Program-made: the position numbers and the translations under genes
Assembly: GCF_023746615.1 (NCBI RefSeq)
Contig: NZ_CP082275.1
Coordinates: 3,348,001 to 3,412,000 of the forward strand
DNA length: 64,000 nt
Direction of reading: 5' to 3'
DNA from: Grimontia kaedaensis
GTDB taxonomy: Bacteria; Pseudomonadota; Gammaproteobacteria; Enterobacterales; Vibrionaceae
Shown: piece by piece, positions 44,605 through 54,233 of the stretch
Layout: every line of letters starts with the position of its first letter
Numbering within the stretch: the first letter of the stretch is position 1
Notes under the pieces: generated by a model
The model's database searches: none
The model's input: only the letters and a program-made list of their open reading frames with translations
Told to the model about the DNA's origin: nothing

Positions 44605-47600
44605 TTACTTGATACTAAATTGATAAAGCAGGTCGACGGCATTATCTGCGCCCGAAACCGCCTCGAGATAAAGATCTGACAGCAATCGGTAACGCACCGT
44701 GAATTCCGGCAAGCTGGTAAAAATCCCCACACCATATTTCACTTGAAGCCCCGGCAGAATATAACCTGAGACTTCGACCTTCTCATCATTACCACTGCCA
44801 GATGTGTCCACGGTTAGATCCTGCACACCAAAGGCCTCTCCAATCTGCCCCACTAGCTTACCGCTTTGCGACAGGCCAAGGCCAATCAGCATAGACGTCA
44901 TCGCATTGCCGTCTGATTCACTGTCCAGATTCCGTCCGCGTGTGAGGTAAGACAGGGCATTTGCCTGCGGCATAGCAGGGTCTGAGAACACCTGTACCTC
45001 CGGTGCATCAGCAGGTCCAGTCACTCGGATTCCCGCTTCGACCCCATCTTCAATGGCATCTGGATTGCGGATCGCTTCTACCTGTAAATAAGGCTGCTCG
45101 GGCGGACCATTAAAGAGGATCTGACCTTTTTTAATTTGAAGATCCTGACCAAATGAACGGTATGTCCCTTCTTCCAAATTGATCTCGCCGTTGATATTTG
45201 GTCCTTTTTTGTTGCTGGCTACATCCAGTTTACCTACCAGATTGGTTTTCAGGCCAAAGGCTTCAAGGCGGACGTCATCGCCAATATTGACAGCAATGTT
45301 TGCATTCACCGTGATCGGGTTGCTTGCTTCCTCAGAAACAGGCTGAAGATCATCGTTCAGGATCACCACATCACTGGAAACCTGCACCGCCGATGCTGGC
45401 AGGTTTTCCACCACAATACGCCCCCAAGGAACAGAGACACTGCCTTTCACATTCACGGACTTCGGCGATGCATTCAGCGTCATGTCTGGGCTGACCTCCA
45501 ATGCAACCATGGGTGGCACGACGACTTTCAGGCGTTGTCCTTTCACATTCAGCGATGCCAGCCAGGCATTAAGATCTTTCCAGTCCGCCTGACCAGCAAG
45601 TACCAAATCGCCATCCGGTGTTTTGATATCACCGTTGATGCGGCCATTGGTGCCATTTAACAACGCCTTTATCTGACCTTCCCGCACCTCCACAGGCGCA
45701 GCAAGGCTCTGGAGTCGAAGACCGCTTAGCTCAATACTGCCGTTCGCCATTGGCGCATCCAGATCGCCATTAAGAACAACGTTTCCGTTCAGCATACCTG
45801 CCAGTGTGGTGTCTTCACCCAGCGCCGGTGCCAGAATATCTAGGTCAATACTGTCGATACCGAAGGTGCTCTTGAGCGTGCGTTTCTGGCTTTCAAGATT
45901 CCCCATCACCGCATTCAAAGACACCTTGCCGTTGTCCGTCAACGCCAACAATAAATCAGCATTCAAGGTGTTGTTGGCAAGCGTCGCGTCCAGATTCACC
46001 GCATCCCAACCAATGGTCAGCGGTGCATCCAATTGTTCGGTCACCTGACCTTTCGACAAGTTCACTGACGCTTTCAGATCTGGCAAAGCATTAGGCTTCC
46101 AAGCCAAGTTGGCGTTTGCATTAACCTGTCCTTCAATCGTGGTCGTCACAGGTAGAAAGGACTGCACAATATCCAGGTTGAAATCGACGATAGAAAGCTG
46201 AGCCTCACCGCTTTCAGCCACTTTCGCAGGCTTATCCAGACAGATTTTGCTTTGGTTTTGCATCCAGCAGAACGCGCCAATATCGACTGCGCCGGATTTG
46301 AAATCCACATTCAGTGGCACATCGTTCGCCAGTTTCCATGGCCCCACAGGCGTTTTAACGGAAGAAGAATACAAGCTTCCCTTCCAGCCTTTTTCACGGT
46401 CCAAACTGCCTCGAACAGAAAGATCTGCGCCAACTGGCTTACCATCGACCTTGAGGCTCACCGTTTGGTCTTTCTCATCGCCTGACGCCCGAAGGGCCAG
46501 GCTTTTCACCTCTACACCTTCTGCTTTTACGCCATTCACATCGACAATCAGACCGCCACCAATGATAGGAAGTGGCGTCACAGAGCCGCGGATACTGACA
46601 TCCTGCACGGTGACCAGCTCTTTCCAACGCAAGTCATTGGCATTGATTTGCAGCGCCGCCTCTGGCTTTTCCAGCGTACCTGAAAGACCGATATTACCTT
46701 TAATTTTGCCGCCAGCCTGCGGCACCGAAGCGGAAAGCTTAGGAAGGTTGAGATTGAGTTTCAGCGCCAGCGCTTTATCCACCTTGCCGGATACATCAAT
46801 CTTGTTCGGACCATGTCGGAAGGAAAGCCCATTGGTTTCTACCAGCAGGTCACCTTTTCCTTTCACGTCGGAAGCATTGAGCTGTCCGCTCAAATCCAGC
46901 GCCTGGTCACGGATGATGCCCTTTATATCGAGCTCTGGCAGCCGCACTAGCCAGCCACCTTGTTCAGTCAGCTCACCACTGTTTTGCACCTCACCGGAGA
47001 GCTTGCCTTCTGCCTCTGGCCACTGTAGCCCAGGCTGAATGTCGGAAAATGCCAGTCGGGTTTGCCATTTCACCTGCTTTGACCAATCGACACTCGCCCA
47101 ACCATCAATGCCACCACCAAGGGTTTTCAATAAGATATCCCCCAGCATCACTTTACCGAGATCCCCTGTTAACTTAGTTGACAGGTCGATATTCGGAATC
47201 GCTTCACCCGAAGCTTTGGTTTTGACCGATGCACTGTATTTTTTCAAGCTACCGCTGGCGTTAATCGCCGTGGAAGCCAACGTGTATTCGGCTTTACGGT
47301 CAATCGGCCACTGCAGGTTCTTACTGGTCAGCAGCACATCAAATGGCAGGTTGGGGTCAAGCACATCCAACTTGCCGGAAAGCACGGCTTGCAGCACGCC
47401 TTTCAGATTCACATTGAGCGCCAAATGGCGAAGGTCGCCGTTTGCATCCAGCGTCAGCGAGTGTCCTTGAAGCGGTGCCCTTCGCACATTCGCTTTCGCC
47501 GCAAGGTTCAGCGGATAATCTTCGTTCAGCGAGATATCACCATTGAGTGACATCTTCCCCTGCTCAGCGTCAAGACGCACTTCTTCCAGCGCAATGTCAT

Positions 47601-48327
47601 AACCACCCGCTTTGCCTTTCACAAAGAACTCATGAATCACCTGTTTTTGCGGCAACAGGAGCTCTGCATCTTTCAGTGCAAAACCTTCAATCACCACATT
47701 CAGCGGAATAGTCACGGCGGGCAGTTCAATCGGTGTATCACTGCTTGGAGACGGAGCAGGGTCAGACGGCTTTTCTTCACTCTGGGCAAGCTCGACCTTG
47801 ATGCCTTTCCATTCGGTAGGCTTTAAAGTCAACGTGTTGCCCTGCATCTGGGCGGCGGTGGTCAAACTGTCCCAATGCACCTTGGTGCCGAGAATATCGA
47901 GAGAGATATCCGAGAGAGCAACGCCGTTGAGAAAGAGTGGGATTGGCGTTTTAATTTCCGTCAATGGCTCTGAAGGCGGCGATTCCGGTGATGGCTCAGT
48001 TTCTCCTACCACCACCTCTATGCCGTCACCCGTTAGTGACTCCACGCACAGCGCAGGACCACTAAGACACCGGCTGTTGATATCAAGGGAAAAGGATTTA
48101 CCCGACAGCGAGAAGCCTTTCATACTGAACGCCACACCTTCCAGTGCAAATCCATTCAGCAATGCTCCACGGCTTTTTTCAATGGTTAACTCAGGCAGAG
48201 CTTTTTGAGCGCCCCAGACCACGAGTTTCACGCCGGCAGGTGTCAACAACACAGCAAACACACCAGCTACAACCAGAACCAAAAACAATACGATCGCGAT
48301 AACAAACCGCTTAAGCCAGCGCTTCAT
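44605..48327 (-). CDS. tamB: Translocation and assembly module protein TamB
   Basis: 1240-aa inner-membrane-anchored, periplasm-spanning protein (E. coli 1259). One N-terminal helix (about residues 8-28), then long beta-rich repeats of the AsmA-like/bridge lipid-transport type, and the C-terminal DUF490 domain (about 900-1240) that meets TamA. Family end block YGVGIFTSLPEFTVRYRL. The ATG overlaps the tamA stop by 4 nt. Proposed jobs are autotransporter assembly and phospholipid transport to the outer membrane. Confidence 0.95.
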   Translation of the reverse strand: MKRWLKRFVIAIVLFLVLVVAGVFAVLLTPAGVKLVVWGAQKALPELTIEKSRGALLNGFALEGVAFSMKGFSLSGKSFSLDINSRCLSGPALCVESLTGDGIEVVVGETEPSPESPPSEPLTEIKTPIPLFLNGVALSDISLDILGTKVHWDSLTTAAQMQGNTLTLKPTEWKGIKVELAQSEEKPSDPAPSPSSDTPIELPAVTIPLNVVIEGFALKDAELLLPQKQVIHEFFVKGKAGGYDIALEEVRLDAEQGKMSLNGDISLNEDYPLNLAAKANVRRAPLQGHSLTLDANGDLRHLALNVNLKGVLQAVLSGKLDVLDPNLPFDVLLTSKNLQWPIDRKAEYTLASTAINASGSLKKYSASVKTKASGEAIPNIDLSTKLTGDLGKVMLGDILLKTLGGGIDGWASVDWSKQVKWQTRLAFSDIQPGLQWPEAEGKLSGEVQNSGELTEQGGWLVRLPELDIKGIIRDQALDLSGQLNASDVKGKGDLLVETNGLSFRHGPNKIDVSGKVDKALALKLNLNLPKLSASVPQAGGKIKGNIGLSGTLEKPEAALQINANDLRWKELVTVQDVSIRGSVTPLPIIGGGLIVDVNGVKAEGVEVKSLALRASGDEKDQTVSLKVDGKPVGADLSVRGSLDREKGWKGSLYSSSVKTPVGPWKLANDVPLNVDFKSGAVDIGAFCWMQNQSKICLDKPAKVAESGEAQLSIVDFNLDIVQSFLPVTTTIEGQVNANANLAWKPNALPDLKASVNLSKGQVTEQLDAPLTIGWDAVNLDATLANNTLNADLLLALTDNGKVSLNAVMGNLESQKRTLKSTFGIDSIDLDILAPALGEDTTLAGMLNGNVVLNGDLDAPMANGSIELSGLRLQSLAAPVEVREGQIKALLNGTNGRINGDIKTPDGDLVLAGQADWKDLNAWLASLNVKGQRLKVVVPPMVALEVSPDMTLNASPKSVNVKGSVSVPWGRIVVENLPASAVQVSSDVVILNDDLQPVSEEASNPITVNANIAVNIGDDVRLEAFGLKTNLVGKLDVASNKKGPNINGEINLEEGTYRSFGQDLQIKKGQILFNGPPEQPYLQVEAIRNPDAIEDGVEAGIRVTGPADAPEVQVFSDPAMPQANALSYLTRGRNLDSESDGNAMTSMLIGLGLSQSGKLVGQIGEAFGVQDLTVDTSGSGNDEKVEVSGYILPGLQVKYGVGIFTSLPEFTVRYRLLSDLYLEAVSGADNAVDLLYQFSIK

Positions 48328-50048
48328 AGTTCTGGTCCAAGACTAAAGTGGATCATGAAATCATCGTCTTTGTTCTCAAAACCATGGGCAATATCGAAGC
48401 GAATAGGACCAACGGGTGACTCCCACCTCACACCTATACCGGCTGAAGTTTTCCATTCCGGATCGCTACTTGTCCAGGCGTCACCGCCATCCACAAATAG
48501 CGCCCCCCACCAATTTCCTGTCACACGATAGTTATATTCCAGCGTGCCAGTCGTCATGTAAGAACCGCCTTCAAGCTGACGTTCGCTATCACGGGGGGAA
48601 ATGGATTCATAGCTGTAGCCACGAATGCTGTTATCACCACCGGCAAAGAAGCGAAGCGATGGCGGTACACGATCAAACTCGTCGGTAAAAATACCGCCTG
48701 CATTGACCCGGGTCAGGAAACGGTTATTGCTGTTCAGGCTTCGGATCCAAGCCGTTTGTCCCACTACACGGAACAGACTGATGTCTGACAACAATGCAGG
48801 ATCGCCAGCTTCAAAGGTGATCGACTGTTTATCACCCCAATATGGCATGGCACCGCCACGGCTGCGTACACGGGAGAAGTTTATCCCCGGTAAAATCAGG
48901 TTAGAGATATTCGAGACACTGCCCTGGGTATAATCCGAATAGAGCCAGCGAAGGTACAACGCACGCTGCCAGCCAGTATCATACTTCCAATGGCGGGAAA
49001 CAGAAGAGGTTAACTCAAGGCTAGTTGTGTCATTATTATCGAGATTTTCAAGGCCCACCTGCACTTGATAATACTCGCGCTGCACGTCTTCAAGCGGAAT
49101 CTTATAGGTAGATTCCAGCGTCTGTTTTGGCTGGGAGACATACAGGTCGGTATTCAGGCTATGGCCGCGACTGTTGAACCATGGTTTTTTCCAACCAATC
49201 TTGACACGCGGTCCCACATCAGTGGAATAACCAATACCGGTTTCAAACTGGTTTCGTGGGGAAGGCGCAAGATTTACCGAAATAGGGACGCGATCATCAC
49301 GCAAATCATCAATGCCAGCTTCGACTAGCACAGAAGAGAACCAACCAGTGTTGGATAACGATTGGTTAAAAGCCCCAAGCTCCGAAACCAGATACGGGTC
49401 TCCTTCCTTGAAGGTCAGCATGCTGTCGAGGCGCTCTTCATTGATCTGGCTGTTGTGATACACCACTGGGCCGAAGTGATAGCGCATCCCACTACTGAAA
49501 TGGAGCCGAATGAAAGCCTGATGACGGCTTGGGGCGACTTCCAGCCTTGAGAGGGTATATTCCGCATCAAAATAGCCGCGACGCACTGCGAGGCTTTGAA
49601 TCGACGATTTCAGGGCATCGTATTGCCCCTGGTTAAGAACGTCGCCGACTTTCGGCGCTGTTTTAAGAAGATCGGTAAATGCTTCATCGGTTTTAGCATC
49701 CCCAGTCAGCTCGACATCCACTTCTGCAATGCGCACAGGTTCACCAGGCGCAATAACCAGCACCACAGTAGCATCGTCGACCGACTTTTTATCTTCGACA
49801 GTATAGGTAATGGTTGGGTCGTAATATCCCAGAGCCTGCAGCGCTTTATTGATTTCGTCTGTCACGCGGGACTGGAACCGGAAAGTCAGCCTTCGCTCGC
49901 CGCCAGGTATGGCGTCTAGGTAAACGGAAACGTTCTTCTCAAGGGCATCATCTAACCCATTAATTTCGAAATCCACATCAGCGATTGCCACCCCAGGCAC
50001 CCATGTTGCTGTGACGACGACCCAAGGTATTAATCGTTTCTTAATCAT
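48324..50048 (-). CDS. tamA: Translocation and assembly module outer-membrane protein TamA
   Basis: BamA/Omp85-family outer-membrane partner of TamB. 574 aa (E. coli 577). Signal peptide (about residues 1-23), three POTRA domains (about 25-260), and a 16-stranded barrel with the conserved RFFAGGDNSIRGY loop motif near the C-terminus. The ATG at 50048 is preferred over the adjacent TTG (50051). The ribosome site is weak. Confidence 0.95.
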   Translation of the reverse strand: MIKKRLIPWVVVTATWVPGVAIADVDFEINGLDDALEKNVSVYLDAIPGGERRLTFRFQSRVTDEINKALQALGYYDPTITYTVEDKKSVDDATVVLVIAPGEPVRIAEVDVELTGDAKTDEAFTDLLKTAPKVGDVLNQGQYDALKSSIQSLAVRRGYFDAEYTLSRLEVAPSRHQAFIRLHFSSGMRYHFGPVVYHNSQINEERLDSMLTFKEGDPYLVSELGAFNQSLSNTGWFSSVLVEAGIDDLRDDRVPISVNLAPSPRNQFETGIGYSTDVGPRVKIGWKKPWFNSRGHSLNTDLYVSQPKQTLESTYKIPLEDVQREYYQVQVGLENLDNNDTTSLELTSSVSRHWKYDTGWQRALYLRWLYSDYTQGSVSNISNLILPGINFSRVRSRGGAMPYWGDKQSITFEAGDPALLSDISLFRVVGQTAWIRSLNSNNRFLTRVNAGGIFTDEFDRVPPSLRFFAGGDNSIRGYSYESISPRDSERQLEGGSYMTTGTLEYNYRVTGNWWGALFVDGGDAWTSSDPEWKTSAGIGVRWESPVGPIRFDIAHGFENKDDDFMIHFSLGPEL

Positions 50049-50346
50049 CAACCGTATGCTTTTCTCTCACCCTGAGAGCCTGTTTAAAATAAGATTAGTG
50101 ACAGTATGACCGTCCATGTACTCGGTTGTACTGTTGCAAATATGCATCAATGCAAGGAAAAATGTCCTCAACGATTCATATGAGGATGCGGCAGAATCAT
50201 CTTACGCGTGCAGCTTGAGTCGATTCGAGCAGCAATGAAAGAATATGCCCATTGCGCCGTTCTTTAGTTTTCCTGCCTGTCCGGTTCCGATTGTGGATAC
50301 CTTACAGAAAAACAGGCGCAACCCAGACACGACAAGGAGTCGACAT
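50049..50346. promoter_or_regulatory. tamA/msrA divergent gap
   Basis: 298 bp with no credible gene. Only short repeats are seen: TGCA-TCAA-TGCA near 50140, and CCTCA/TGAGG around 50167-50186. The msrA ribosome site lies at the right end. Confidence 0.35.
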
Positions 50347-50988
50347 ATGCTTATCAACCACAAGCAACTCTCCATCACAGCGGATCAGGCGTTGCCAGAT
50401 CGACTCGAGGAAATTATTCCGGCTGAAGCGCATGCCGTCAATGGCTCAATGTTGAGCAAAGAGGCACCTGCAGGCCAAGCTCAAATCCTTTTGGGTATGG
50501 GTTGTTTCTGGGGCGCAGAACGACTGTTCTGGAAGCTCGATGGCGTAACATCCACGTCAGTCGGCTACAGCGGTGGTTTTACCGTGAACCCCACTTACAG
50601 AGACGTGTGCAGCGCCCAGACAGGTCACACTGAAGTGGTGCAGGTCGTTTTCGACCCTGAGCGCATTTCACTGGAAGAAATTCTGACACAATTTTGGCAG
50701 AGCCACGATCCAACGCAAGGTATGCGTCAGGGAAATGACAAAGGCACGCAGTATCGCTCGGCTATTTATTACTTCGATGAAGATCAAAAGGCGGCAGCAA
50801 TAGCCAGCCGAGATGCGTACCAAGCAGCATTGACTTCAGCAGGTAAAGCAGAGATCACGACAGAGATCGCCCCAGCAGGCCCGTACTACTTTGCTGAAAC
50901 GTATCACCAGCAGTACCTGGAGAAGAATCCAAACGGTTATTGTGGCATCGGTGGAACCGGAGTTTGTCTGCCTCCTTGGGAAAGATAA
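50347..50988 (+). CDS. msrA: Peptide methionine-S-sulfoxide reductase
   Basis: Repairs S-oxidised methionine. 213 aa from the ATG at 50347 (E. coli 212), chosen because AAGGAG lies 8 nt upstream and the N-terminus matches the family. The catalytic Cys is in GMGCFWGAE. The C-terminal resolving Cys residues lie in NGYCGIGGTGVCLP. Monocistronic, convergent with ytfK. Confidence 0.96.
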   Translation: MLINHKQLSITADQALPDRLEEIIPAEAHAVNGSMLSKEAPAGQAQILLGMGCFWGAERLFWKLDGVTSTSVGYSGGFTVNPTYRDVCSAQTGHTEVVQVVFDPERISLEEILTQFWQSHDPTQGMRQGNDKGTQYRSAIYYFDEDQKAAAIASRDAYQAALTSAGKAEITTEIAPAGPYYFAETYHQQYLEKNPNGYCGIGGTGVCLPPWER

Positions 50989-51020
50989 CTTAATAAAAAA
51001 TGCTGCACTTTAAATGCAAA

Positions 51021-51046
51021 ACGCCCGTCAAATGACGGGCGATTTT
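51021..51046. terminator. Bidirectional terminator, msrA/ytfK
   Basis: CGCCCGTCA (51022-51030), AA, TGACGGGCG (51033-51041). The plus side has ATTTTAT and the minus side TTTT. Confidence 0.8.
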
Positions 51047-51064
51047 ATATGTTCTTTAACGAAG

Positions 51065-51271
51065 TCAGGCTGCGGCTGCCATGGCCTTGATTTCATTATT
51101 TACCTCGGTCATGACCGCTAACGCACGTTTGTCTTTTTTGTGCGGTGGCAGCAATCTCCCACGGTCAAACTCAAAGGCTCCCACGCCATCGATGTAAACT
51201 CTGCCGCGGAAAAAGCCTTTAACATAACGGGCAACCTGACGAGGGCGGTATTGATGAAAAATGCGCAACAT
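51065..51271 (-). CDS. ytfK: YtfK family protein (DUF1107)
   Basis: 68-aa small protein. It matches E. coli YtfK closely by eye (YVKGFFRGRVYIDGVGAFEFDRG versus the E. coli block with the same GRxYI..VGAFEFD core). E. coli YtfK promotes ppGpp build-up through SpoT during starvation; the same job is inferred. It sits between msrA and ytfJ, the conserved neighbourhood. Confidence 0.93.
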   Translation of the reverse strand: MLRIFHQYRPRQVARYVKGFFRGRVYIDGVGAFEFDRGRLLPPHKKDKRALAVMTEVNNEIKAMAAAA

Positions 51272-51701
51272 TGGTGAACTCCTCCATGCCTATGATAAAA
51301 GACCTGCATCACACACCAATGCTTTCCACATTGGCCGACATTTGTACAATGCAATCTAAATGCCAAGTATTCGGGGTTGTCGCCATTACTTTTTTGACAA
51401 CAAAATCGTCACAGGTTTCCGAACAAACCAAAACAATCAGAAAGCCGAAGATTGTTTAGTTATCTATCACGACCAGATAAGCGTAGACAAAAATTCTCAC
51501 ATGGTAAAATTACGACACACTGTCTTGAAAAAGATTCAATTTGAACTGGGTTGAATTTCTCATTTTGAGTGGTTGGGCCAGTTATTGGTTCGGGCTCACT
51601 TTCTGTATCAGCTATATTCAATACCGTACCCCGTAAACTGAACAAATTCAGAGGGGTTACGCATAAAAACAAATACATCAATGAACAGGAAATAATCACT
51701 C
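51272..51701. promoter_or_regulatory. ytfK/ytfJ divergent intergenic region
   Basis: 430 bp, AT-rich, holding the promoters of both genes. I see no supported gene: the short open frames lack ribosome sites and recognisable sequence. No clear operator or terminator. Confidence 0.4.
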
Positions 51702-52256
51702 ATGCGTCGTATTAAAACTCTAGCCTTGGCGACTGCTCTCATCTCAACCTTTGCCTCGGCTCACAATCTCTCTAACGGGCAGGCATTGCCTTCCGTATCC
51801 GTTGAAAAGCACGGTGAACTCACCCTGAATGGTGACAAAATCGGTTACGAGACCTGGAACAGTGCTGACCTTGACGGAAAAGTCCGTATCATTCAGGCCA
51901 TTGCTGGCCGTAGCAGCGCAAAGGAAATGAATGCGCCTTTGATTGAAGCGGTAAAAGTCGCTGATTTCCCTCGTGATAAATATCAAACCACCACCATCAT
52001 CAACCAAGATGATGCTATTTGGGGGACGGGTGGTTTTGTGAAATCTTCTGCGGAAGACAGCAAAAAAGAATTTAGTTGGTCGTCCATTGTATTGGATAAG
52101 AGCGGTGCTGTCGCTGGTGCATGGCGGCTTCAGGACGAAAGCTCGGCCATTGTCGTGCTGGACACCGACGGCACCGTCCGTTTTGTCAAAGAAGGTGCCC
52201 TGAGCGAAGCTGAAATCACTCAAGTCATTGATTTGGTGAATAAGCTGATGAAGTGA
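51702..52256 (+). CDS. ytfJ: YtfJ family periplasmic protein
   Basis: 184 aa. A signal peptide is cut near FASA-HN (residue 20-21). The YtfJ domain has a thioredoxin-like look (KVRIIQAIAGRSSAKEMN, DDAIWGTGGFVKSSAEDSKKE) but lacks a CxxC pair, so no redox role should be assumed. Function unknown. A terminator follows. Confidence 0.92.
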   Translation: MRRIKTLALATALISTFASAHNLSNGQALPSVSVEKHGELTLNGDKIGYETWNSADLDGKVRIIQAIAGRSSAKEMNAPLIEAVKVADFPRDKYQTTTIINQDDAIWGTGGFVKSSAEDSKKEFSWSSIVLDKSGAVAGAWRLQDESSAIVVLDTDGTVRFVKEGALSEAEITQVIDLVNKLMK

Positions 52257-52277
52257 TCTGGCTCACTCCCTGAAACG

Positions 52278-52305
52278 AAAAAACCCGCTCTTTGCGGGTT
52301 TTTTT
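52278..52305. terminator. Bidirectional terminator, ytfJ / micro-ORF
   Basis: ACCCGC (52283-52288) with GCGGGT (52294-52299), flanked by A-run and T-run, so it works on both strands. It lies 22 nt after ytfJ and 15 nt after the end of the minus-strand micro-ORF. Confidence 0.85.
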
Positions 52306-52320
52306 AATGTTTAGCGGAAT

Positions 52321-52410
52321 TTAGCCGATAAACTGAGAAAGATAGAGCAGCGTGGCAATGTAAAACGCGACAAGCAGGAGATTGACAGGATTCATTTTGA
52401 ACTTCTTCAC
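52321..52410 (-). CDS. Candidate 29-aa single-pass membrane protein
   Basis: GTG start, 29 codons, TAA stop. A strong Shine-Dalgarno (AAAGGAGG, 52427-52420) lies 9 nt upstream and a bidirectional terminator 15 nt downstream. The product starts MKKFKMNP, a short basic end, and continues as one hydrophobic helix (NLLLVAFYIATLLYLSQF) ending IG, the shape of a bacterial small membrane protein. An AT-rich region upstream, shared with the divergent DUF2806 gene, could hold the promoter. I recognise no family. ATG at codon 6 is a less likely start. Confidence 0.65.
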   Translation of the reverse strand: MKKFKMNPVNLLLVAFYIATLLYLSQFIG

Positions 52411-52548
52411 CGCAATGATCCTCCTTTCGCTTCCACACACTGAGTAAATGTTAACAAGTTTAATTTAATTTTAACATAGTTGATTGCACACGAATTGCGC
52501 TAAATCATCGCGAAAACATCACCTTAACGTGTTCAAAGCGGGTACAGC

Positions 52549-53466
52549 ATGGCCGAACCAAACAAACCTGTCGTGATTGAAGCAGAAAGCGTCGAAAAAG
52601 AGAGCCCGAAGCGTGGCGAAAAGTCACAAAGCCAGCAGGAGAGCCACATTAAATCCAGCCAGCATCGTCTGGCCGCCATTGCTGCTGCTCACCATATTGA
52701 TGCAAAGTTGCACGATATTGAACACGACACCCTGACTACCCGAGCTGCTTACCGCCAACTTGAGATCAAACAAAAGCAGCAGGAAAATCTCGAGCAAATC
52801 ATCAAGATCTGTAACGATCTTTGCCGCGATGAAACGGCGAGCTCACCGGATCCTGACTGGCTGTACCGATTCTTTGAAATGGCGAAGAACATCTATGGCG
52901 ATGGCATGCAGAATTTGTGGGCGCGAATTCTGAAACAGGAAATCATCAGACCCGGTAGTACTTCGCTGAAGGCCCTGTCATTGCTGGAGACCATGACACA
53001 ACGCGAAGCACAAGCTCTTCAACGTGCTTGCGCATTGGCCTGTACCTTCGGCGGCGATGGCAGCAACAAGCTGATTACGGGATTTAGAAAACCGGAAGAT
53101 GGCATGAAGCGCTATTTCAAACCGGACATTGCCGAGCGTTTGGCGTTGGGAAATTTCAAATTGCCATTCACCGACCTGATGCTCTTGATGGATTTGGGAC
53201 TCATATTGAGAACCGAATTGGAATCCGGTTTGCTTGAGCCGCCAGCTTCCTTCCCGCTGATAGGACAAAACAAAACCTTTATGCTGACACCGCTGCGAAA
53301 AGGTATCCGGATTTACTACTATCGCTTCAGCCCAACAGGCAATGAACTGGCAAAACTGGTGGGTCAAAAAGCCCACCCTGAATATCTCGATGCCCTGATG
53401 GCGCTGCTTTCGAAAGCATTTGTGGTAGAGAGCGATGTAGGCTCCACCGTCAACGAGAAAGCCTAA
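52549..53466 (+). CDS. TIGR03899/DUF2806 family protein
   Basis: 305 aa, cytoplasmic by appearance. A polar, charged N-terminus (about 1-60), a helical Gln-rich stretch (about 60-85), then the family core with PDWLYRFFEMAKNIYGDGMQNLWARILKQEI. That block is typical of DUF2806, which I associate with vibrios. No known function. Monocistronic, with a terminator after it. Confidence 0.82.
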   Translation: MAEPNKPVVIEAESVEKESPKRGEKSQSQQESHIKSSQHRLAAIAAAHHIDAKLHDIEHDTLTTRAAYRQLEIKQKQQENLEQIIKICNDLCRDETASSPDPDWLYRFFEMAKNIYGDGMQNLWARILKQEIIRPGSTSLKALSLLETMTQREAQALQRACALACTFGGDGSNKLITGFRKPEDGMKRYFKPDIAERLALGNFKLPFTDLMLLMDLGLILRTELESGLLEPPASFPLIGQNKTFMLTPLRKGIRIYYYRFSPTGNELAKLVGQKAHPEYLDALMALLSKAFVVESDVGSTVNEKA

Positions 53467-53509
53467 TCTCCACCCTATTTTGGGGATGAAGCGCTGAAAG
53501 GCTAAAAAC

Positions 53510-53540
53510 AAAAACGGCCGGGAAACCCCAGCCGTTTTTC
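53510..53540 (+). terminator. Terminator after the DUF2806 gene
   Basis: AAAACGGC and GCCGTTTT arms with a smaller GGG/CCC stem inside, followed by Ts. It also faces the end of cysC and may serve both strands. Confidence 0.8.
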
Positions 53541-53561
53541 ATTTTTCAGCAACTATCAAAG

Positions 53562-54182
53562 TCAGCCGATAATGCCTGCCTGGCGCAGTGATGCGATGCA
53601 CTGATCCACCAAAGCTTCAACCGAATGCTCGTCAGTATGAAGATGCACTTCCGGTGCTTCCGGCGCTTCATACGCAGAGCTGATACCGGTGAAGGCTTTG
53701 ATCTCACCCGAACGGGCTTTTTTGTAGAGGCCTTTCGGGTCGCGTGATTCACACACTTCCAAAGGCGTATCGACAAAGACTTCCAAGAACTCCCCTTCAG
53801 GCAGAAGTTCACGCACTAATTGGCGCTCTTCGCGGAACGGAGAGATAAACGCGGAGAAGACAATCAAACCCGCATCAGTCATCAGTTTCGCCACTTCACC
53901 CACACGGCGAATATTCTCGCGGCGGTCGTGATCGGAAAAGCCTAGATCACGGCAAAGACCATGACGTACGTTATCACCATCAAGCAGATAGGTGTGGTAA
54001 CCCATCTGTGCCAGTTTACTCTCCAGAGCGCCAGCTACAGTGGATTTGCCAGAGCCTGAAAGGCCAGTAAACCAAAGCAGCGCCGGACGCTGTTTTTTCT
54101 GTTCTGCGCGGTATTGTTTGTCGATAACGTGCTTGTGCCAAACGACGTTTTCATCCGGATGCGGCGTATCCGCTGCACTCAT
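53562..54182 (-). CDS. cysC: Adenylylsulfate kinase
   Basis: Phosphorylates APS to PAPS. 206 aa (E. coli 201). Walker A GLSGSGKST (about residues 40-48), DGDNVRHGL, and the phospho-serine region FSAFISPFREER. Last gene of the cys block, 51 nt after the SLC13 gene. Confidence 0.97.
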   Translation of the reverse strand: MSAADTPHPDENVVWHKHVIDKQYRAEQKKQRPALLWFTGLSGSGKSTVAGALESKLAQMGYHTYLLDGDNVRHGLCRDLGFSDHDRRENIRRVGEVAKLMTDAGLIVFSAFISPFREERQLVRELLPEGEFLEVFVDTPLEVCESRDPKGLYKKARSGEIKAFTGISSAYEAPEAPEVHLHTDEHSVEALVDQCIASLRQAGIIG

Positions 54183-54233
54183 AACTCAATCCTTTGTTGA
54201 CCTCATCTCAGGCTCTATTGGCCTTTGAGGTGA

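Noticed and set aside
51380..51440. Pho-box-like sequence upstream of ytfK on the minus strand (CTGTGAC...TTGTTGT)
   Set aside because: Too few matches to the CTGTCAT repeat; E. coli ytfK regulation made me look, but the sequence does not support it.
51271..51554. Short plus-strand open frames in the ytfK/ytfJ gap
   Set aside because: No ribosome sites, no recognisable sequence, and amino-acid content typical of AT-rich noncoding DNA.
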